From the NCBI RefSeq assembly GCF_003182255.1, contig NZ_QGTQ01000015.1, positions 1-64,000 on the forward strand: a DNA stretch of 64,000 bases. The letters run 5' to 3'. Source of the DNA: Paenibacillus cellulosilyticus. Lineage in GTDB: Bacteria > Bacillota > Bacilli > Paenibacillales > Paenibacillaceae. Within the stretch, counting starts at the first letter, position 1, and each line of letters starts with the position of its first letter. Position numbers and translations under genes: made by a program. Shown one piece after another: positions 1-8,895 of this stretch. Below the pieces are notes generated by a model that made no database searches, was not told the origin of the DNA, and saw only the letters and a program-made list of their open reading frames with translations.

Positions 1-57
1 TGATCCGTTGCACTTTCCCCAATCCGATCCACTCCTCTTCCCTTGATTAAAACACAA

Positions 58-107
58 ATGACCCGTAAGAGGGTCACTTTTTTAAAAGTGTCCTTCTTAC
101 GGGTCAT
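58..107. repeat. Long near-perfect hairpin
   Basis: Two 24-nt arms (58-81 and 84-107) are reverse complements with two mismatches and a two-base loop. Each arm begins or ends with the ATGACCCGTAAGA / TCTTACGGGTCAT pair. It could be a terminator for a gene left of the window or the end of a mobile element. No clear U-tract follows the stem, so the terminator reading is uncertain. Confidence 0.6.
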
Positions 108-252
108 AGTTCAAGATACTCAACAGGCTGTTTTTATAGCAAATTACCTCATCGGTTCATCGCGTTAGCAAGGTGAAAAAATCGCAAATGAGGAGAAACA
201 TTCAGATGATGAATGGACTTCTAGAGGACATCAACGGACTTGTTCAAGTTTG

Positions 253-282
253 TTGACAATTGGTATATTTGTAATTTATATT
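253..282 (+). promoter_or_regulatory. Sigma-A-like promoter candidate
   Basis: TTGACA at 253-258 is followed, 18 nt later, by TATATT at 277-282 (or TTATAT at 276-281 with 17 nt spacing). It points towards the carrier-protein gene at 607, but the IS256 remnant lies between, so a transcript would have a leader of about 320 nt. Confidence 0.4.
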
Positions 283-306
283 AACATTACGGATTTTAGG
301 GGCAAC

Positions 307-560
307 TCATTTTGTGACATCCATCTTAGCTAGGTAGAGCATTTTCAGCAGCGCTTCGTCGCTTGGGAAAATGCTCTTTTCTTTAGTGGCTTTGCTCTTC
401 TCGGACTTTCGTTGCGTCGTATCCAATTCCGCCTCCAGCATCCATTGCAGCATCGTTGCAAACAACTCCTTCAGTGCGAATGCACATCATCCATCGTCAT
501 GAGGTTGTTCTCCTTTATAAACGCTCTCACTTGCTCATTACTGAATATCACCATGTGCGC
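307..560 (-). pseudogene. IS256-family transposase remnant (internally deleted)
   Basis: Read on the minus strand, this encodes a transposase N-terminal piece (…VRAFIKENNL…, then …LKELFATMLQWMLEAELDTT…) fused directly to a C-terminal piece (…SDEALLKMLYLAKMDVTK, stop at 307-309). Both parts resemble IS256-type transposases from Firmicutes. A one-base deletion near 485-490 breaks the frame, and the catalytic centre is absent. The element is dead. It sits just upstream of the biosynthetic cluster and shows past mobile-element activity at this boundary. Confidence 0.65.
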
Positions 561-606
561 CATCCTCTCAAACCAGCCTTTCGAAAGATTATCGAACGGA
601 GGAAAC

Positions 607-852
607 ATGATGTCTAGATCAATTGAAGTTATCTTGAGAGACGAAATTTTTGATGAGATTGAAATCGAGTATCCAGATGATCACAATACCAATTTGTTGG
701 ATCAAGGGATCGATTCGGCTGGCTTCATCAAGCTTATTGTTTCAATTGAATCGAAATTTAACATTGCGATCCCTGATGAGGATCTATTGTTTGAGAACTT
801 CTCCACGGCTGGACTAATCATTAATTATTTGACCGCGAAATCGATAGCATAA
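607..852 (+). CDS. Acyl carrier protein (first)
   Basis: A phosphopantetheine carrier of 81 residues. The start at 607 has GGAGG at 598-602; the open frame runs further upstream but is IS remnant sequence there. The carrier core contains the G-I-D-S-A-G-F motif, whose Ser would receive the 4'-phosphopantetheine arm, followed by an acidic helix (VSIESKFNIAIPDEDL). It lies 41 nt before the acyl-AMP ligase gene, the usual partner that loads such a carrier. The role as tether for an acyl or aminoacyl group is inferred from family and neighbours. The residue after the Ser is Ala instead of the common Leu. Confidence 0.88.
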   Translation: MMSRSIEVILRDEIFDEIEIEYPDDHNTNLLDQGIDSAGFIKLIVSIESKFNIAIPDEDLLFENFSTAGLIINYLTAKSIA

Positions 853-893
853 TTCTGCAATGAAGCTAGATAGATCATATAGAGGAGGAGATT

Positions 894-2387
894 ATGACTA
901 TCATTGAGCGTTTATTTATGGAAGCTTGTGATCGTAAAGAACAAATTATTCTTCAGGATATAAAGCAACACTGGACTTACGCGGAGGTGATGACAGAAGC
1001 ATATTTGATTGCTTTGTATATTAACAAGAACTTCGATCTTGAGTCCGGTAGTCATATTGCAGTATACACAAACAATGAGCCCTTGTTTATTTTTGCGGCG
1101 CTTGGCATTCAGTTCTGCGGTTATGTCCTAGTACCGATTCCTTACTCGGCATCTAAAACTGAAATTGAAAATATTTTACATGCTAGCGACGCCAAGCTGG
1201 TCATTAGCAAATTTGCGCAGCCTTCACATTTAAATTGCGACATCCCTTGGGTTACCGCTCAGGATATATCGCAAGAATCGATGCCTTCGTTCGAATCGAT
1301 CTCAGTAATGGATCAGTCTGATCCCAATCAATGTGCGATTCTGCTGCCTACATCGGGCACGACCGGAAAATCTAAAATCGTTATGTTATCTCATCGGAAT
1401 GTATTAACGAATGCGTTGGCACACGGTAAAAAATTAGGTTATACGGATCAAGACTCGTTTCTTGTAACGATGCCCGCTCATTTCAGTTCTACGATTGTCA
1501 CGCAATTGATCTCTTGTATGCTTTATGGAACCCGAATTATACTTATCAGCTTGCCTTTGCTGCCGCGCACAGCGTTTAAACTGTTTCAGAATAAGGCGGT
1601 CACGGCATTTTCAGCGGTGCCTACGCAATTGATACACTTTATTTCGGAGTTTCATCAGACGCAAAACTGGAGTCCCTTTGATTCCATTAAATTTATTGTA
1701 ATTAGCGGTGCGGCGGTTCCCGCGAAATTAGTAGACAACCTTCGGAATGTATTTCCTACAGCGGACATTATTCAAACCTATGGATTGACAGAAGCTTCTC
1801 CGCGGGTGAGCATGATGGAACGGGGAGACCGCTGCTTATCCTGTGGATCTCCCATCAGTGACGTTTCTATTCGAATTGTTGACGAAGAAGAGAATGAGGT
1901 AGAAGGAGCAGCTATCGGAGAGATTTGGGTCAAGGGCCCCAATGTGATGCTCGGTTATTACAATAACAAAGAGTTAACTGACGAAACGATTGTTGATGGC
2001 TGGTTAAAGACAGGAGATTTGGGATATTGGAATGAAGCAGGATGTCTCATACTCACAGGCAGAAAGAAGAATATCATTATTTCCGGCGGTATGAATATCC
2101 ATCCGGAAGAAATCGAAGAGTTTTTGTATGGCATACAAGAAATTGAGGAAGTCATAGTTGTTGGTGTGCACGATGATCTACTAGGCGAAGTCCCTATCGC
2201 TTTTGTGAAAGCGTTTGAAGAATGTCTGGTTGATATAGATGCGCTGAAGAAACATTGCAACTTGCATTTATCGTCGTATAAAGTGCCAAGACAATGGAGG
2301 ATTATAAATGAAATTCCAAAAACGAAAACAGGAAAACTGGACAGGGCCAGTACGAAGTGCTTATTGCTAAATGAGATATGCTATTGA
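894..2387 (+). CDS. Acyl/aminoacyl-AMP ligase (ANL superfamily)
   Basis: A 497-residue stand-alone adenylate-forming enzyme. Visible ANL motifs are the P-loop-like P-T-S-G-T-T-G-K-S-K (about residues 152-161), Y-G-L-T-E-A (about 296), K-T-G-D-L-G (about 370), the hinge region G-R-K-K-N-I-I-I-S-G-G (about 389), and the C-terminal P-K-T-K-T-G-K-L catalytic lysine (about 481). It should activate a carboxylic or amino acid with ATP and pass it to a carrier, most simply the carrier encoded just upstream. The start at 894 has GGAGGAG. The substrate cannot be read from sequence. No condensation domain is attached, so it is not a conventional NRPS module. Confidence 0.9.
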   Translation: MTIIERLFMEACDRKEQIILQDIKQHWTYAEVMTEAYLIALYINKNFDLESGSHIAVYTNNEPLFIFAALGIQFCGYVLVPIPYSASKTEIENILHASDAKLVISKFAQPSHLNCDIPWVTAQDISQESMPSFESISVMDQSDPNQCAILLPTSGTTGKSKIVMLSHRNVLTNALAHGKKLGYTDQDSFLVTMPAHFSSTIVTQLISCMLYGTRIILISLPLLPRTAFKLFQNKAVTAFSAVPTQLIHFISEFHQTQNWSPFDSIKFIVISGAAVPAKLVDNLRNVFPTADIIQTYGLTEASPRVSMMERGDRCLSCGSPISDVSIRIVDEEENEVEGAAIGEIWVKGPNVMLGYYNNKELTDETIVDGWLKTGDLGYWNEAGCLILTGRKKNIIISGGMNIHPEEIEEFLYGIQEIEEVIVVGVHDDLLGEVPIAFVKAFEECLVDIDALKKHCNLHLSSYKVPRQWRIINEIPKTKTGKLDRASTKCLLLNEICY

Positions 2388-2563
2388 GAATTTAAACCCT
2401 AATTTATGCAATGATGCAAAAAATATAAAAGAAGTCGACAAGAGCTATCTATTTTTCCACATTTGTAATGTTTAAAATATCAGTTGACAATAGAATAAGT
2501 ACAAATGAGGAGATTTCGTCATTTTAAGCAGCACAATAAGATAACTAGGGGTGAACGAAGCAA

Positions 2564-3619
2564 TTGAATAATACAACTCAAATATTAGGGAGGAAAATAT
2601 TGCCGATAAGTTATCCAATGATTACAACATATACACAACATGCGCATCTTTTGTCCATACTTACTCATTACGAGTGCGCACATTCATGGATATTCAATAA
2701 TTATATTCAATTATATATTAATAAAGATTATAAACATAATTGGGGGGATTTTTATTTCCCTCTGACTTATGAGTTGCGACCTTCAGATGCATGCAAATGG
2801 ATTACGACTCAAAAGATACATCGAAATACGGTTACAAGTAAATGGGGCTCCGTAATCGATTTTATTATAGAAAATATTAATTCAAATCATTATGTCCATA
2901 CAATGGTGAATTATTTCTACGTACCTTTAAGCGAACGATATAACCGACTCCATTTGCACCATGACATATTTGTTTATGGGTATGATTTAAATCGAGAGCT
3001 ATTGTATGTTTCTGATTTTTTTAAGAAAGGGGTTTACAGTCAAGCTGAACTATCATTTGCAGATTTCGATCTTGCTTTCTCGACTGATCATTTAACTACA
3101 AATCATGATTATCTGAGAGAAATGGTATATCTGTATAAATTCAATGATACATATCAGGATAATTTCAGTATAGACACCATGTTGAATTCTATAAGGTGTT
3201 ATTTCGCTAATAAGACACCGGAATATTGGGAAATGTTCAACTATGGGGGCGACAGGGATAATCTTGACTTCGGCATGCAAATATACACTACGCTCATAAA
3301 TTATGTGAAAGATACCTCTGATAATGAGTCTAAACTTGATGTTAGACCCTTTCACTTACTTTATGATCATAAGAGGATAATGACGTTAAGACTAAAGTAT
3401 TTGTACGATAATCGGCTTCTAAGTAAATTAGTTCAAGAACATATAGACGAATTCCTGTCAATTGAGGTTAAGGCCAAAATTATGATGAATTTAGTGCTTA
3501 AATATAATCTGACTAGAGATCTGAGCATTTTAGAAGGCTTACGTACAATGATAATTAAAATAGAAAATGAAGAAATTAAATTCCTTGATCACTGGCTGAA
3601 GCGGGTCTGCGTTCAGTAG
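2564..3619 (+). CDS. BtrH-like acyltransferase/peptidase-fold protein (first)
   Basis: A 351-residue protein resembling the BtrH N-terminal domain family. BtrH moves an acyl side chain from a carrier protein to an aminoglycoside in butirosin synthesis. Features fitting this fold are an early Cys (…HYECAHSW…), a central His-Asp followed by VYGYD, and a later Asp in a YVSDF context, a plausible Cys/His/Asp set in a papain-like fold. It shares the H-x-x-(I/V)-F-V-Y-G-(Y/F) block with the protein at 14822-15856. The likely start is TTG at 2564, after AGGGGTGA. The gene is clearly more AT-rich than the core of the cluster. Family assignment is by pattern and the function is inferred. Confidence 0.6.
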   Translation: MNNTTQILGRKILPISYPMITTYTQHAHLLSILTHYECAHSWIFNNYIQLYINKDYKHNWGDFYFPLTYELRPSDACKWITTQKIHRNTVTSKWGSVIDFIIENINSNHYVHTMVNYFYVPLSERYNRLHLHHDIFVYGYDLNRELLYVSDFFKKGVYSQAELSFADFDLAFSTDHLTTNHDYLREMVYLYKFNDTYQDNFSIDTMLNSIRCYFANKTPEYWEMFNYGGDRDNLDFGMQIYTTLINYVKDTSDNESKLDVRPFHLLYDHKRIMTLRLKYLYDNRLLSKLVQEHIDEFLSIEVKAKIMMNLVLKYNLTRDLSILEGLRTMIIKIENEEIKFLDHWLKRVCVQ

Positions 3620-3635
3620 GTGATCTCGTCAGTAT

Positions 3636-3719
3636 ATGAAGGGAGTGATGCTGGGATTAAACGCTTGTCCGCTTTCGTGCGTGCAAGTCGTTTGTCGTAA
3701 CTTTAATATGTTGGTTTAG
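3636..3719 (+). CDS. Very small Cys-containing ORF, coding status doubtful
   Basis: A 27-codon frame with the Cys pattern A-C-P-L-S-C-V-Q-V-V-C-R (C-x3-C-x4-C). It follows a BtrH-like gene in a cluster with two radical SAM/SPASM enzymes, which often modify Cys-bearing peptides. Against it: the nearest Shine-Dalgarno-like sequence (AGGTGAT at 3618) is badly spaced, and the frame is short enough to arise by chance. The opposite strand carries an equally unsupported 66-codon frame (3657-3857). Confidence 0.15.
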   Translation: MKGVMLGLNACPLSCVQVVCRNFNMLV

Positions 3720-3918
3720 TCCGTTTGCTGACAGCCTTATTTCCTTCTTGTCTTCCAACGATCTGCATTGCTCCACTCGCTTTATTCCCAGCATCTCATC
3801 ATCGACCCCACTCACTTCGAAAATCTCTCTTGGCGTGACCCGGCGTATATGGATCAATGAATACCTATAATTTGTAAGGCAATAGTTATGAACTTATGGG
3901 GTGCTGAATGCAAGTATC

Positions 3919-3947
3919 TTGTGCTAATATATGTATAAGAATATAAA
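3919..3947 (+). promoter_or_regulatory. Promoter candidate for the 4008 operon
   Basis: TTGTGC at 3919-3924, a 17-nt spacer and TATAAA at 3942-3947 lie 60 nt before the start of the sugar-nucleotide gene. The rest of the 388-base gap (3620-4007) shows no convincing gene. The sequence AGTATCTTG occurs twice in the gap (about 3913 and 3968). Confidence 0.42.
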
Positions 3948-4007
3948 ATTTGGTTATGTATGAATTTCAGTATCTTGAATTGATAGCGGTTTCATAAGTC
4001 CGAAGCA

Positions 4008-4958
4008 ATGGGGGGGATCATAATATTCATTGTATTAACAGGAGTCGCAGGATTCATCGGATCGAATCTTGCCGAGAGGCTGTTGCGGGAAGGCCATACC
4101 GTTATCGGTGTCGATAATTTTCTGACCGGGTCTACCGTCAACATGGACAATCTCTTGCGGTCGCCAAATTTCAAATTCATCGAACATGACGTTATTTTTC
4201 CGCTCGTAATTGAAGGACCTGTCGATTGGGTGATGCATTTTGCAAGTCCTGCCAGCCCACCTAAATATCTGGATTATCCGATCGAAACGATGAGGGTCAA
4301 TAGTGAAGGAACGATGCATCTCTTGCATCTAGCCAAAGAAAAACAGGCCGGTTTCTTCCTGGCTTCAACAAGCGAGATCTACGGAAACCCAACCGTTCAC
4401 CCGCAGCCGGAGAGCTACTTTGGCAATGTGAATTCGGTTGGAGCAAGAAGCTGCTACAACGAAGCGAAGCGGTATGCAGAGGCGATCACCTACTGGATGA
4501 ACAGGAAATATGGCATACCGGTAAGAGTCATTCGGATTTTCAACACATTCGGACCGAAGATGGATTTGAATGACGGACGAGTTATTACCAATTTTATTAA
4601 TCAAATCATGGCAAAGCAAAACCTCACGATTTATGGCGACGGCAGACAGACGAGAAGCTTTCAGTATATCGACGATCTGCTGGAAGGGATTATTAGATTG
4701 ATGAGTACCACGTACGAGCAGCCCGTCAATTTGGGAAACCCAGAGGAGGTCACCATATTTGAGGTCGCCCAATTGTTGAAGGAGCTCATGAAGTCCAATG
4801 CTCAGATCGAGTTTCTTCCGCTGCCGGAAGACGATCCAAGGAGGAGGAAACCGGATATTACCATTTCGCGGACGATTATGGACTGGGAACCAACGATCGG
4901 TTTGCGTGAGGCCCTCGCTAGAACGATCCATTATTACCAAGGACAATATATTCATTAA
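4008..4958 (+). CDS. UDP-glucuronate decarboxylase / NAD-sugar epimerase family (likely UDP-xylose synthase)
   Basis: A 316-residue extended SDR. The Rossmann motif T-G-V-A-G-F-I-G is at residues 11-18 and the catalytic Y150-x3-K154 follows S-C. The H-F-A-S-P-A-S-P block, A-S-T-S-E-I-Y-G and R-S-C-Y-N-E-A-K-R are typical of UDP-glucuronate decarboxylases (UXS), which make UDP-xylose through a 4-keto intermediate. dTDP-glucose 4,6-dehydratase is the alternative, but the SPASP block favours UXS. The reported ATG is preceded only by a weak site and the G-rich run follows it, so a later non-ATG start is possible. It should supply the sugar used by the putative glycosyltransferase at 6622. Confidence 0.82.
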   Translation: MGGIIIFIVLTGVAGFIGSNLAERLLREGHTVIGVDNFLTGSTVNMDNLLRSPNFKFIEHDVIFPLVIEGPVDWVMHFASPASPPKYLDYPIETMRVNSEGTMHLLHLAKEKQAGFFLASTSEIYGNPTVHPQPESYFGNVNSVGARSCYNEAKRYAEAITYWMNRKYGIPVRVIRIFNTFGPKMDLNDGRVITNFINQIMAKQNLTIYGDGRQTRSFQYIDDLLEGIIRLMSTTYEQPVNLGNPEEVTIFEVAQLLKELMKSNAQIEFLPLPEDDPRRRKPDITISRTIMDWEPTIGLREALARTIHYYQGQYIH

Positions 4959-4970
4959 TGGGAGGTACTT

Positions 4971-5222
4971 ATGGAAGAACAGATCATTGCAATGATATGT
5001 GAAATCAAGGACGACGTCCAACTGGCACTGAGCTTGAACGAGCATTCCAACATCATGGAAGACGGTGGGTTGGATTCGCTGCAACTGATAACTTTCGTAT
5101 TAAAAGTGGAAGAGCGGTTCGGCATTGAAATCGATTTTGAACAATTCGACTTCGATCTTATGGAATCGGTCACAACCTTTACTCGTTACATCTCGGAGCT
5201 GCAGAAGACGGCATCGGTATGA
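4971..5222 (+). CDS. Acyl carrier protein (second)
   Basis: An 83-residue carrier with G-G-L-D-S-L-Q-L; the Ser is the expected phosphopantetheine site. GGGAGG precedes the ATG, 12 nt after the UXS-like gene. Its stop overlaps the start of the ATP-grasp gene (ATGA at 5219-5222), so the two are probably translationally coupled. In butirosin synthesis a carrier (BtrI) and an ATP-grasp ligase (BtrJ) form such a pair. It differs strongly in sequence from the carrier at 607, so the cluster has two distinct carriers. Confidence 0.9.
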   Translation: MEEQIIAMICEIKDDVQLALSLNEHSNIMEDGGLDSLQLITFVLKVEERFGIEIDFEQFDFDLMESVTTFTRYISELQKTASV

Positions 5223-6577
5223 ACGATAGACGCAAGTGCGAACTCATCATCGGAACGTTTGACGCGGAACGCTTCTGGCGCGACCCTAATCTGGCCAGGC
5301 TGCCGTCATTACCTGATTCCGAAATGGAGAATGTCGTGATGGCCATGGATGAGCTGCTCTTCCCGTTCTGCGAGGCGCAGGATATGCTCATTACTCGCTA
5401 TCGTATGAACGACTGCCATAAAGCGTATTTGCATGCGATCGGGTTTGAATTTCGTTCCAATTCAACGGATCTCGAAAGGCCTGAAGGAGGAAGCGCAAGC
5501 AGAACTGCCAATATATTTGACCTGATCACATCAGCGGATCGAATGGGCGACATGGATCCGCAATGGCTGGATGGCGCGCGGTTGTCACCCTTTGCCGTCA
5601 TTCCGGGAGCGGATCGTGCTGCCTCACGTTATGGGTTGGAACAGGATTTTCCAGATGTCGAAACGGTTCAAACTGTAAATTCGAAACTGTATTCAACCGA
5701 TTTGAACCGTCGCCTTGGTCTTCGGTCTGACAGCCAAACGGTCTATTCACATGAAGAGCTATTGGCAAGCGGCTTGACGTTGCTTCGTCAAGGACCCTTC
5801 CTGATCAAAGACGAGTTTGGCGTGTCCGGGAAAGGGAATTTGCTGATCGAGTCGGAAGCGATATTGCGGCGAGTAACGTCCTATCTCGGCGATCAGTGCA
5901 GCAAGGGAAGACTGGTTCGGTTTATTATAGAGCCGTTCCTCCACAAGGAACTAGATTTCTCCTGCCAATTCCACATTGATCCGGACGGTACATACCGACC
6001 TATCTCGGTGCAGAAACTGGCCAATCACAATTTTGCTTACCAAGGCTCCTTTACGGCCGATGATAGCCTGCTTCATCTGCTGCAGGAAGCGGAGTATTTT
6101 GAAGTGATGAAACTGGCAGCTCGCGAGCTTTACCAGGCTGGTTATTACGGCGACGTATGCGTCGATTCTATGCTGTTGACAGATGGCAGGATCGTTCCAA
6201 TCGTTGAGGTGAATGCGAGAAGATCGATGAGCCTGATTAAACATCACGTAGACCGTTACCTGGAGAAGCACTCTGCTTCAGGGAGCATGACGCATGTGAC
6301 CGTACAGTTTGCATGCGATGTGACTTTCGATGAATTACTGGAAAAGCTGGACCGCGAAGGTGTTCTATACAAGCCTGATCGAGGGTTCGGCATTTTGCCG
6401 TTAAGCGCGAATACGCTCCTTATTAACAAAGTCGTCAGTGAATCCAAAGGAATCCGGCATAAGCAGGTGAAAGGCAGATTGTATTATTCGTTGATTGAGG
6501 GGGGGCAGGATAACGAACGATTGTCCGCTAAGGTTAAGGATGTGCTGTCGTCATTATCCTTTAAGATCGTTGGCTGA
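5219..6577 (+). CDS. ATP-grasp ligase (BtrJ/PGM1-like)
   Basis: A 452-residue protein whose second half is an ATP-grasp fold. The lysine/glycine-rich nucleotide loop (F-L-I-K-D-E-F-G-V-S-G-K-G) is at about residues 194-206 and the Mg2+-binding E-V-N-A-R is at about 330-334. ATP-grasp enzymes join a carboxylate to an amine or thiol through an acyl phosphate. BtrJ-type members load an amino acid onto a carrier or onto an aminoacyl-carrier. The ATGA overlap with the second carrier gene supports that partner. The N-terminal 150 residues are not recognised. A peptide-ligase role, as in resorcinomycin or pheganomycin PGM1, is the main alternative. Confidence 0.8.
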   Translation: MNDRRKCELIIGTFDAERFWRDPNLARLPSLPDSEMENVVMAMDELLFPFCEAQDMLITRYRMNDCHKAYLHAIGFEFRSNSTDLERPEGGSASRTANIFDLITSADRMGDMDPQWLDGARLSPFAVIPGADRAASRYGLEQDFPDVETVQTVNSKLYSTDLNRRLGLRSDSQTVYSHEELLASGLTLLRQGPFLIKDEFGVSGKGNLLIESEAILRRVTSYLGDQCSKGRLVRFIIEPFLHKELDFSCQFHIDPDGTYRPISVQKLANHNFAYQGSFTADDSLLHLLQEAEYFEVMKLAARELYQAGYYGDVCVDSMLLTDGRIVPIVEVNARRSMSLIKHHVDRYLEKHSASGSMTHVTVQFACDVTFDELLEKLDREGVLYKPDRGFGILPLSANTLLINKVVSESKGIRHKQVKGRLYYSLIEGGQDNERLSAKVKDVLSSLSFKIVG

Positions 6578-6621
6578 TGTAGTCCGAAGCGCTTGAAACC
6601 ATGAATGGAGGAAGAAAGTGT

Positions 6622-7737
6622 ATGGATAGGCGGAAAGTAACGATCCTATGCTCGGGTTTCGGTCTGGGCTTCTATATTCCTGGCCTGTTAGCTGCAAGCG
6701 CTTTCGACAAAAGGGGTATAACGACGGAAGTGCTTGTGTTCGAAAGTTATTTGGAACAAGACAAGATGGATCATATTGCAGACAGCAGAAAGGCTTACCA
6801 CAACAATTTCGCACTTGCGAATTTATCGGCCCGAATGCCGATGGATATCCGGGGCAGCATTGATTATGCCCAAGTCGAGCTATTGCTGGAAGCGTGGAAA
6901 GCGGAAGATCGGCGCGAATTCATTTCGTTATCCGGACACTGGGTCTATATTCTGGATTTGTATCGGGAGAAGATGCTGCCGAATCAAATTCATGTAGACC
7001 TGCTCTACGTCGATTCAGATCTGGCCCCGTCTTGGAAAAGCCTGAAGAAGTTCCATCCTCGCTATGACGAGCATTACTATAACGCATGTCTCTATGATAC
7101 CGACAAGATGGAGATTCGATGCGAAATCCCGGTCTCTCTTAGCACGCCACTGCCTTTCGACTCGAGGAAGCAGCGGCTTGTTGTTCATGGCGGAGGTTGG
7201 GGGATGGGTACCTATCAAAGTAAAGTGCCGGAGCTTGCGGGCAAAAACTATGGGCTGGATATCGTAGCTTACGATTGGAAGGAAGCGAAGCCCGATCCCG
7301 GTCACCGATATTGGATGAACGATCCGGAATGGTGTGCATGGGTGAAGAGTGGGAACGGCCTGCACGAGTTTCCGCCATACATCGAAATAACGGGAGAAGA
7401 GACGAACGCATACGACGCAAAGGCTGATCATCATTGGTTATTCGACGTCGCTTCGGAGGCGATGGCTATCGTGGCGAAGCCGGGAGCCGGCACATTGATT
7501 GATTCGCTTGCATCCGCTACCCCTCTTATTCTGCTGGAGCCGTTCGGAAGTCATGAGCAGAGCAATTTGGAATTGTGGGAGTCGCTTGGGTTCGGAATAC
7601 GCTACGAGAAGTGGCGGGAGATGGATTTCTCCGTAGAGGTTCTTAAAGAGATGCATCAAGCGATCATGAACAGATCCGGAGAACGGACGGATTATGTGGA
7701 TCATTATTGTGCGAGAGTCGCGTTAACGAAGGGATAA
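6622..7737 (+). CDS. Putative GT-B glycosyltransferase
   Basis: A 371-residue protein of GT-B appearance. It has a glycine-rich N-terminus (L-C-S-G-F-G-L-G) and, in the C-terminal half, A-K-P-G-A-G-T-L-I-D-S-L with L-L-E-P-F-G-S-H-E-Q-S-N, the layout of the nucleotide-sugar site in UGT/MurG-like enzymes. The ATG at 6622 has GGAGGAAG at 6606-6613; an upstream in-frame ATG at 6601 would place that site inside the gene. It probably transfers the sugar made by the UXS-like enzyme to the product. No close family is recognised, so the donor and acceptor are inference. Confidence 0.55.
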   Translation: MDRRKVTILCSGFGLGFYIPGLLAASAFDKRGITTEVLVFESYLEQDKMDHIADSRKAYHNNFALANLSARMPMDIRGSIDYAQVELLLEAWKAEDRREFISLSGHWVYILDLYREKMLPNQIHVDLLYVDSDLAPSWKSLKKFHPRYDEHYYNACLYDTDKMEIRCEIPVSLSTPLPFDSRKQRLVVHGGGWGMGTYQSKVPELAGKNYGLDIVAYDWKEAKPDPGHRYWMNDPEWCAWVKSGNGLHEFPPYIEITGEETNAYDAKADHHWLFDVASEAMAIVAKPGAGTLIDSLASATPLILLEPFGSHEQSNLELWESLGFGIRYEKWREMDFSVEVLKEMHQAIMNRSGERTDYVDHYCARVALTKG

Positions 7738-7764
7738 AATCTCAATGGCAAAAGGGGTTATGCG

Positions 7765-8853
7765 ATGAGCGTAAACAAATTGAGTGTTGCCCGGGAAACG
7801 ATAAGCTACCCGAGATGGATTGTCTTGCAGCTGTTGGAGGAGTGCAATTTACGATGCAAGATGTGCTACGAGTGGGGACTTGAAGGGCCCTACAAAAGCA
7901 AGAAAACGTTAGCGCAGCTGGATCCAGATGTGATCAAAAAGATCATCGTCGAGTGCAGCCCTGGCAAGCCATATTATGATTTCTTTGGTGGTGAGCCGCT
8001 GATGTACCCTTGGCTAAGCGACATTCTTGCCATGATCAAGCATTATGGAAGCGTTGCGGACTTCCCTACGAACGGCACATTGCTCGAGCAGCATGCCGAG
8101 ATGCTTGTCGAGACTGCTCCCAATAAGATCTGGATGTCACTCGACGGCCCCGAGGAAATCAACGACCGACAGAGGGGCAAAGGCGTTTTCAAGAAAGTAA
8201 TTAAAGGAATTGAGAAGCTCTATGAGCTTCGGGAAAGCAAGGGTCAGCAGTTTCCGAAGATGGGTGTATCCTTTATCATTACGCCCTTGAACTATATGTA
8301 TATCGAGGAGTTTTTCTTCAAGCATATCGACTTGTCGATGTTGGACCATATCAGCATGGAAGTACAGCTCTATGCAACGGAAGAACAGTATGCTCAATAT
8401 GTGGAGGTACTTAGTGAGGAATTCGATGTGCATGAAGCTCCTTATGCCAAGGGAATGGTGTGGAAGGACATCAGTTCGTTCAGCCAGATCGATATTCCGG
8501 AATTGACAAGACAGCTTAATAATGTGAAGGAATATTGTTTGAAAAACCGCATTCATGTGATCACCTATCCGAAGACGATAGATGAACCTAATTTGCGCAA
8601 TTATTTCTCGGGGCAATTCCATCAGATGGCTGATAAACGAAACCGGTGCTCGCTTCCATGGGTTTATGCGGAAATTACGGCAAGGGGCGACGTTTCGCCT
8701 TGTCATGCCTTCTATGATTTGACCTTCGGCAACGTAAACGACAACAATTTGCTAGAGATCTGGAATAGTGACAAGTACAAAGATTATCGCACGTATATGA
8801 AAAAAAACATGCTTCCGATTTGTACGGCTTGTTCAAGGTATTATATCTACTGA
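7765..8853 (+). CDS. Radical SAM/SPASM enzyme (first)
   Basis: A 362-residue radical SAM protein. The Fe-S/SAM motif is C27-x3-C31-x2-C34 with a following Tyr, and the SAM-binding F-G-G-E-P is in place. C-terminal cysteines at about 295, 313, 353 and 356 form a SPASM-type region that would hold auxiliary cluster(s). Such enzymes make radical-based modifications of peptides, amino acids or sugars: thioether, C-C crosslink, epimerisation or oxidation. It sits 27 nt after the GT-like gene and 42 nt before a second radical SAM gene. No obvious precursor peptide lies next to it, so a small-molecule or carrier-bound substrate is possible. Confidence 0.9.
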   Translation: MSVNKLSVARETISYPRWIVLQLLEECNLRCKMCYEWGLEGPYKSKKTLAQLDPDVIKKIIVECSPGKPYYDFFGGEPLMYPWLSDILAMIKHYGSVADFPTNGTLLEQHAEMLVETAPNKIWMSLDGPEEINDRQRGKGVFKKVIKGIEKLYELRESKGQQFPKMGVSFIITPLNYMYIEEFFFKHIDLSMLDHISMEVQLYATEEQYAQYVEVLSEEFDVHEAPYAKGMVWKDISSFSQIDIPELTRQLNNVKEYCLKNRIHVITYPKTIDEPNLRNYFSGQFHQMADKRNRCSLPWVYAEITARGDVSPCHAFYDLTFGNVNDNNLLEIWNSDKYKDYRTYMKKNMLPICTACSRYYIY

Positions 8854-8895
8854 TTCATGCGAGTGACCCCATACGTTTAAGAAGGGTGTGTTGAT

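Noticed and set aside
412-606. N-terminal extension of the first carrier protein
   Set aside because: The translated part is IS256 remnant read on the wrong strand; the real start is at 607, with GGAGG.
3657-3857. 66-codon minus-strand frame between the first BtrH-like gene and the UXS-like gene
   Set aside because: It has no ribosome site, no recognisable domain and no partner gene.
4365-5084. 239-codon antisense frame opposite the UXS-like gene
   Set aside because: It is a shadow of a well-supported gene, with no site or domain.
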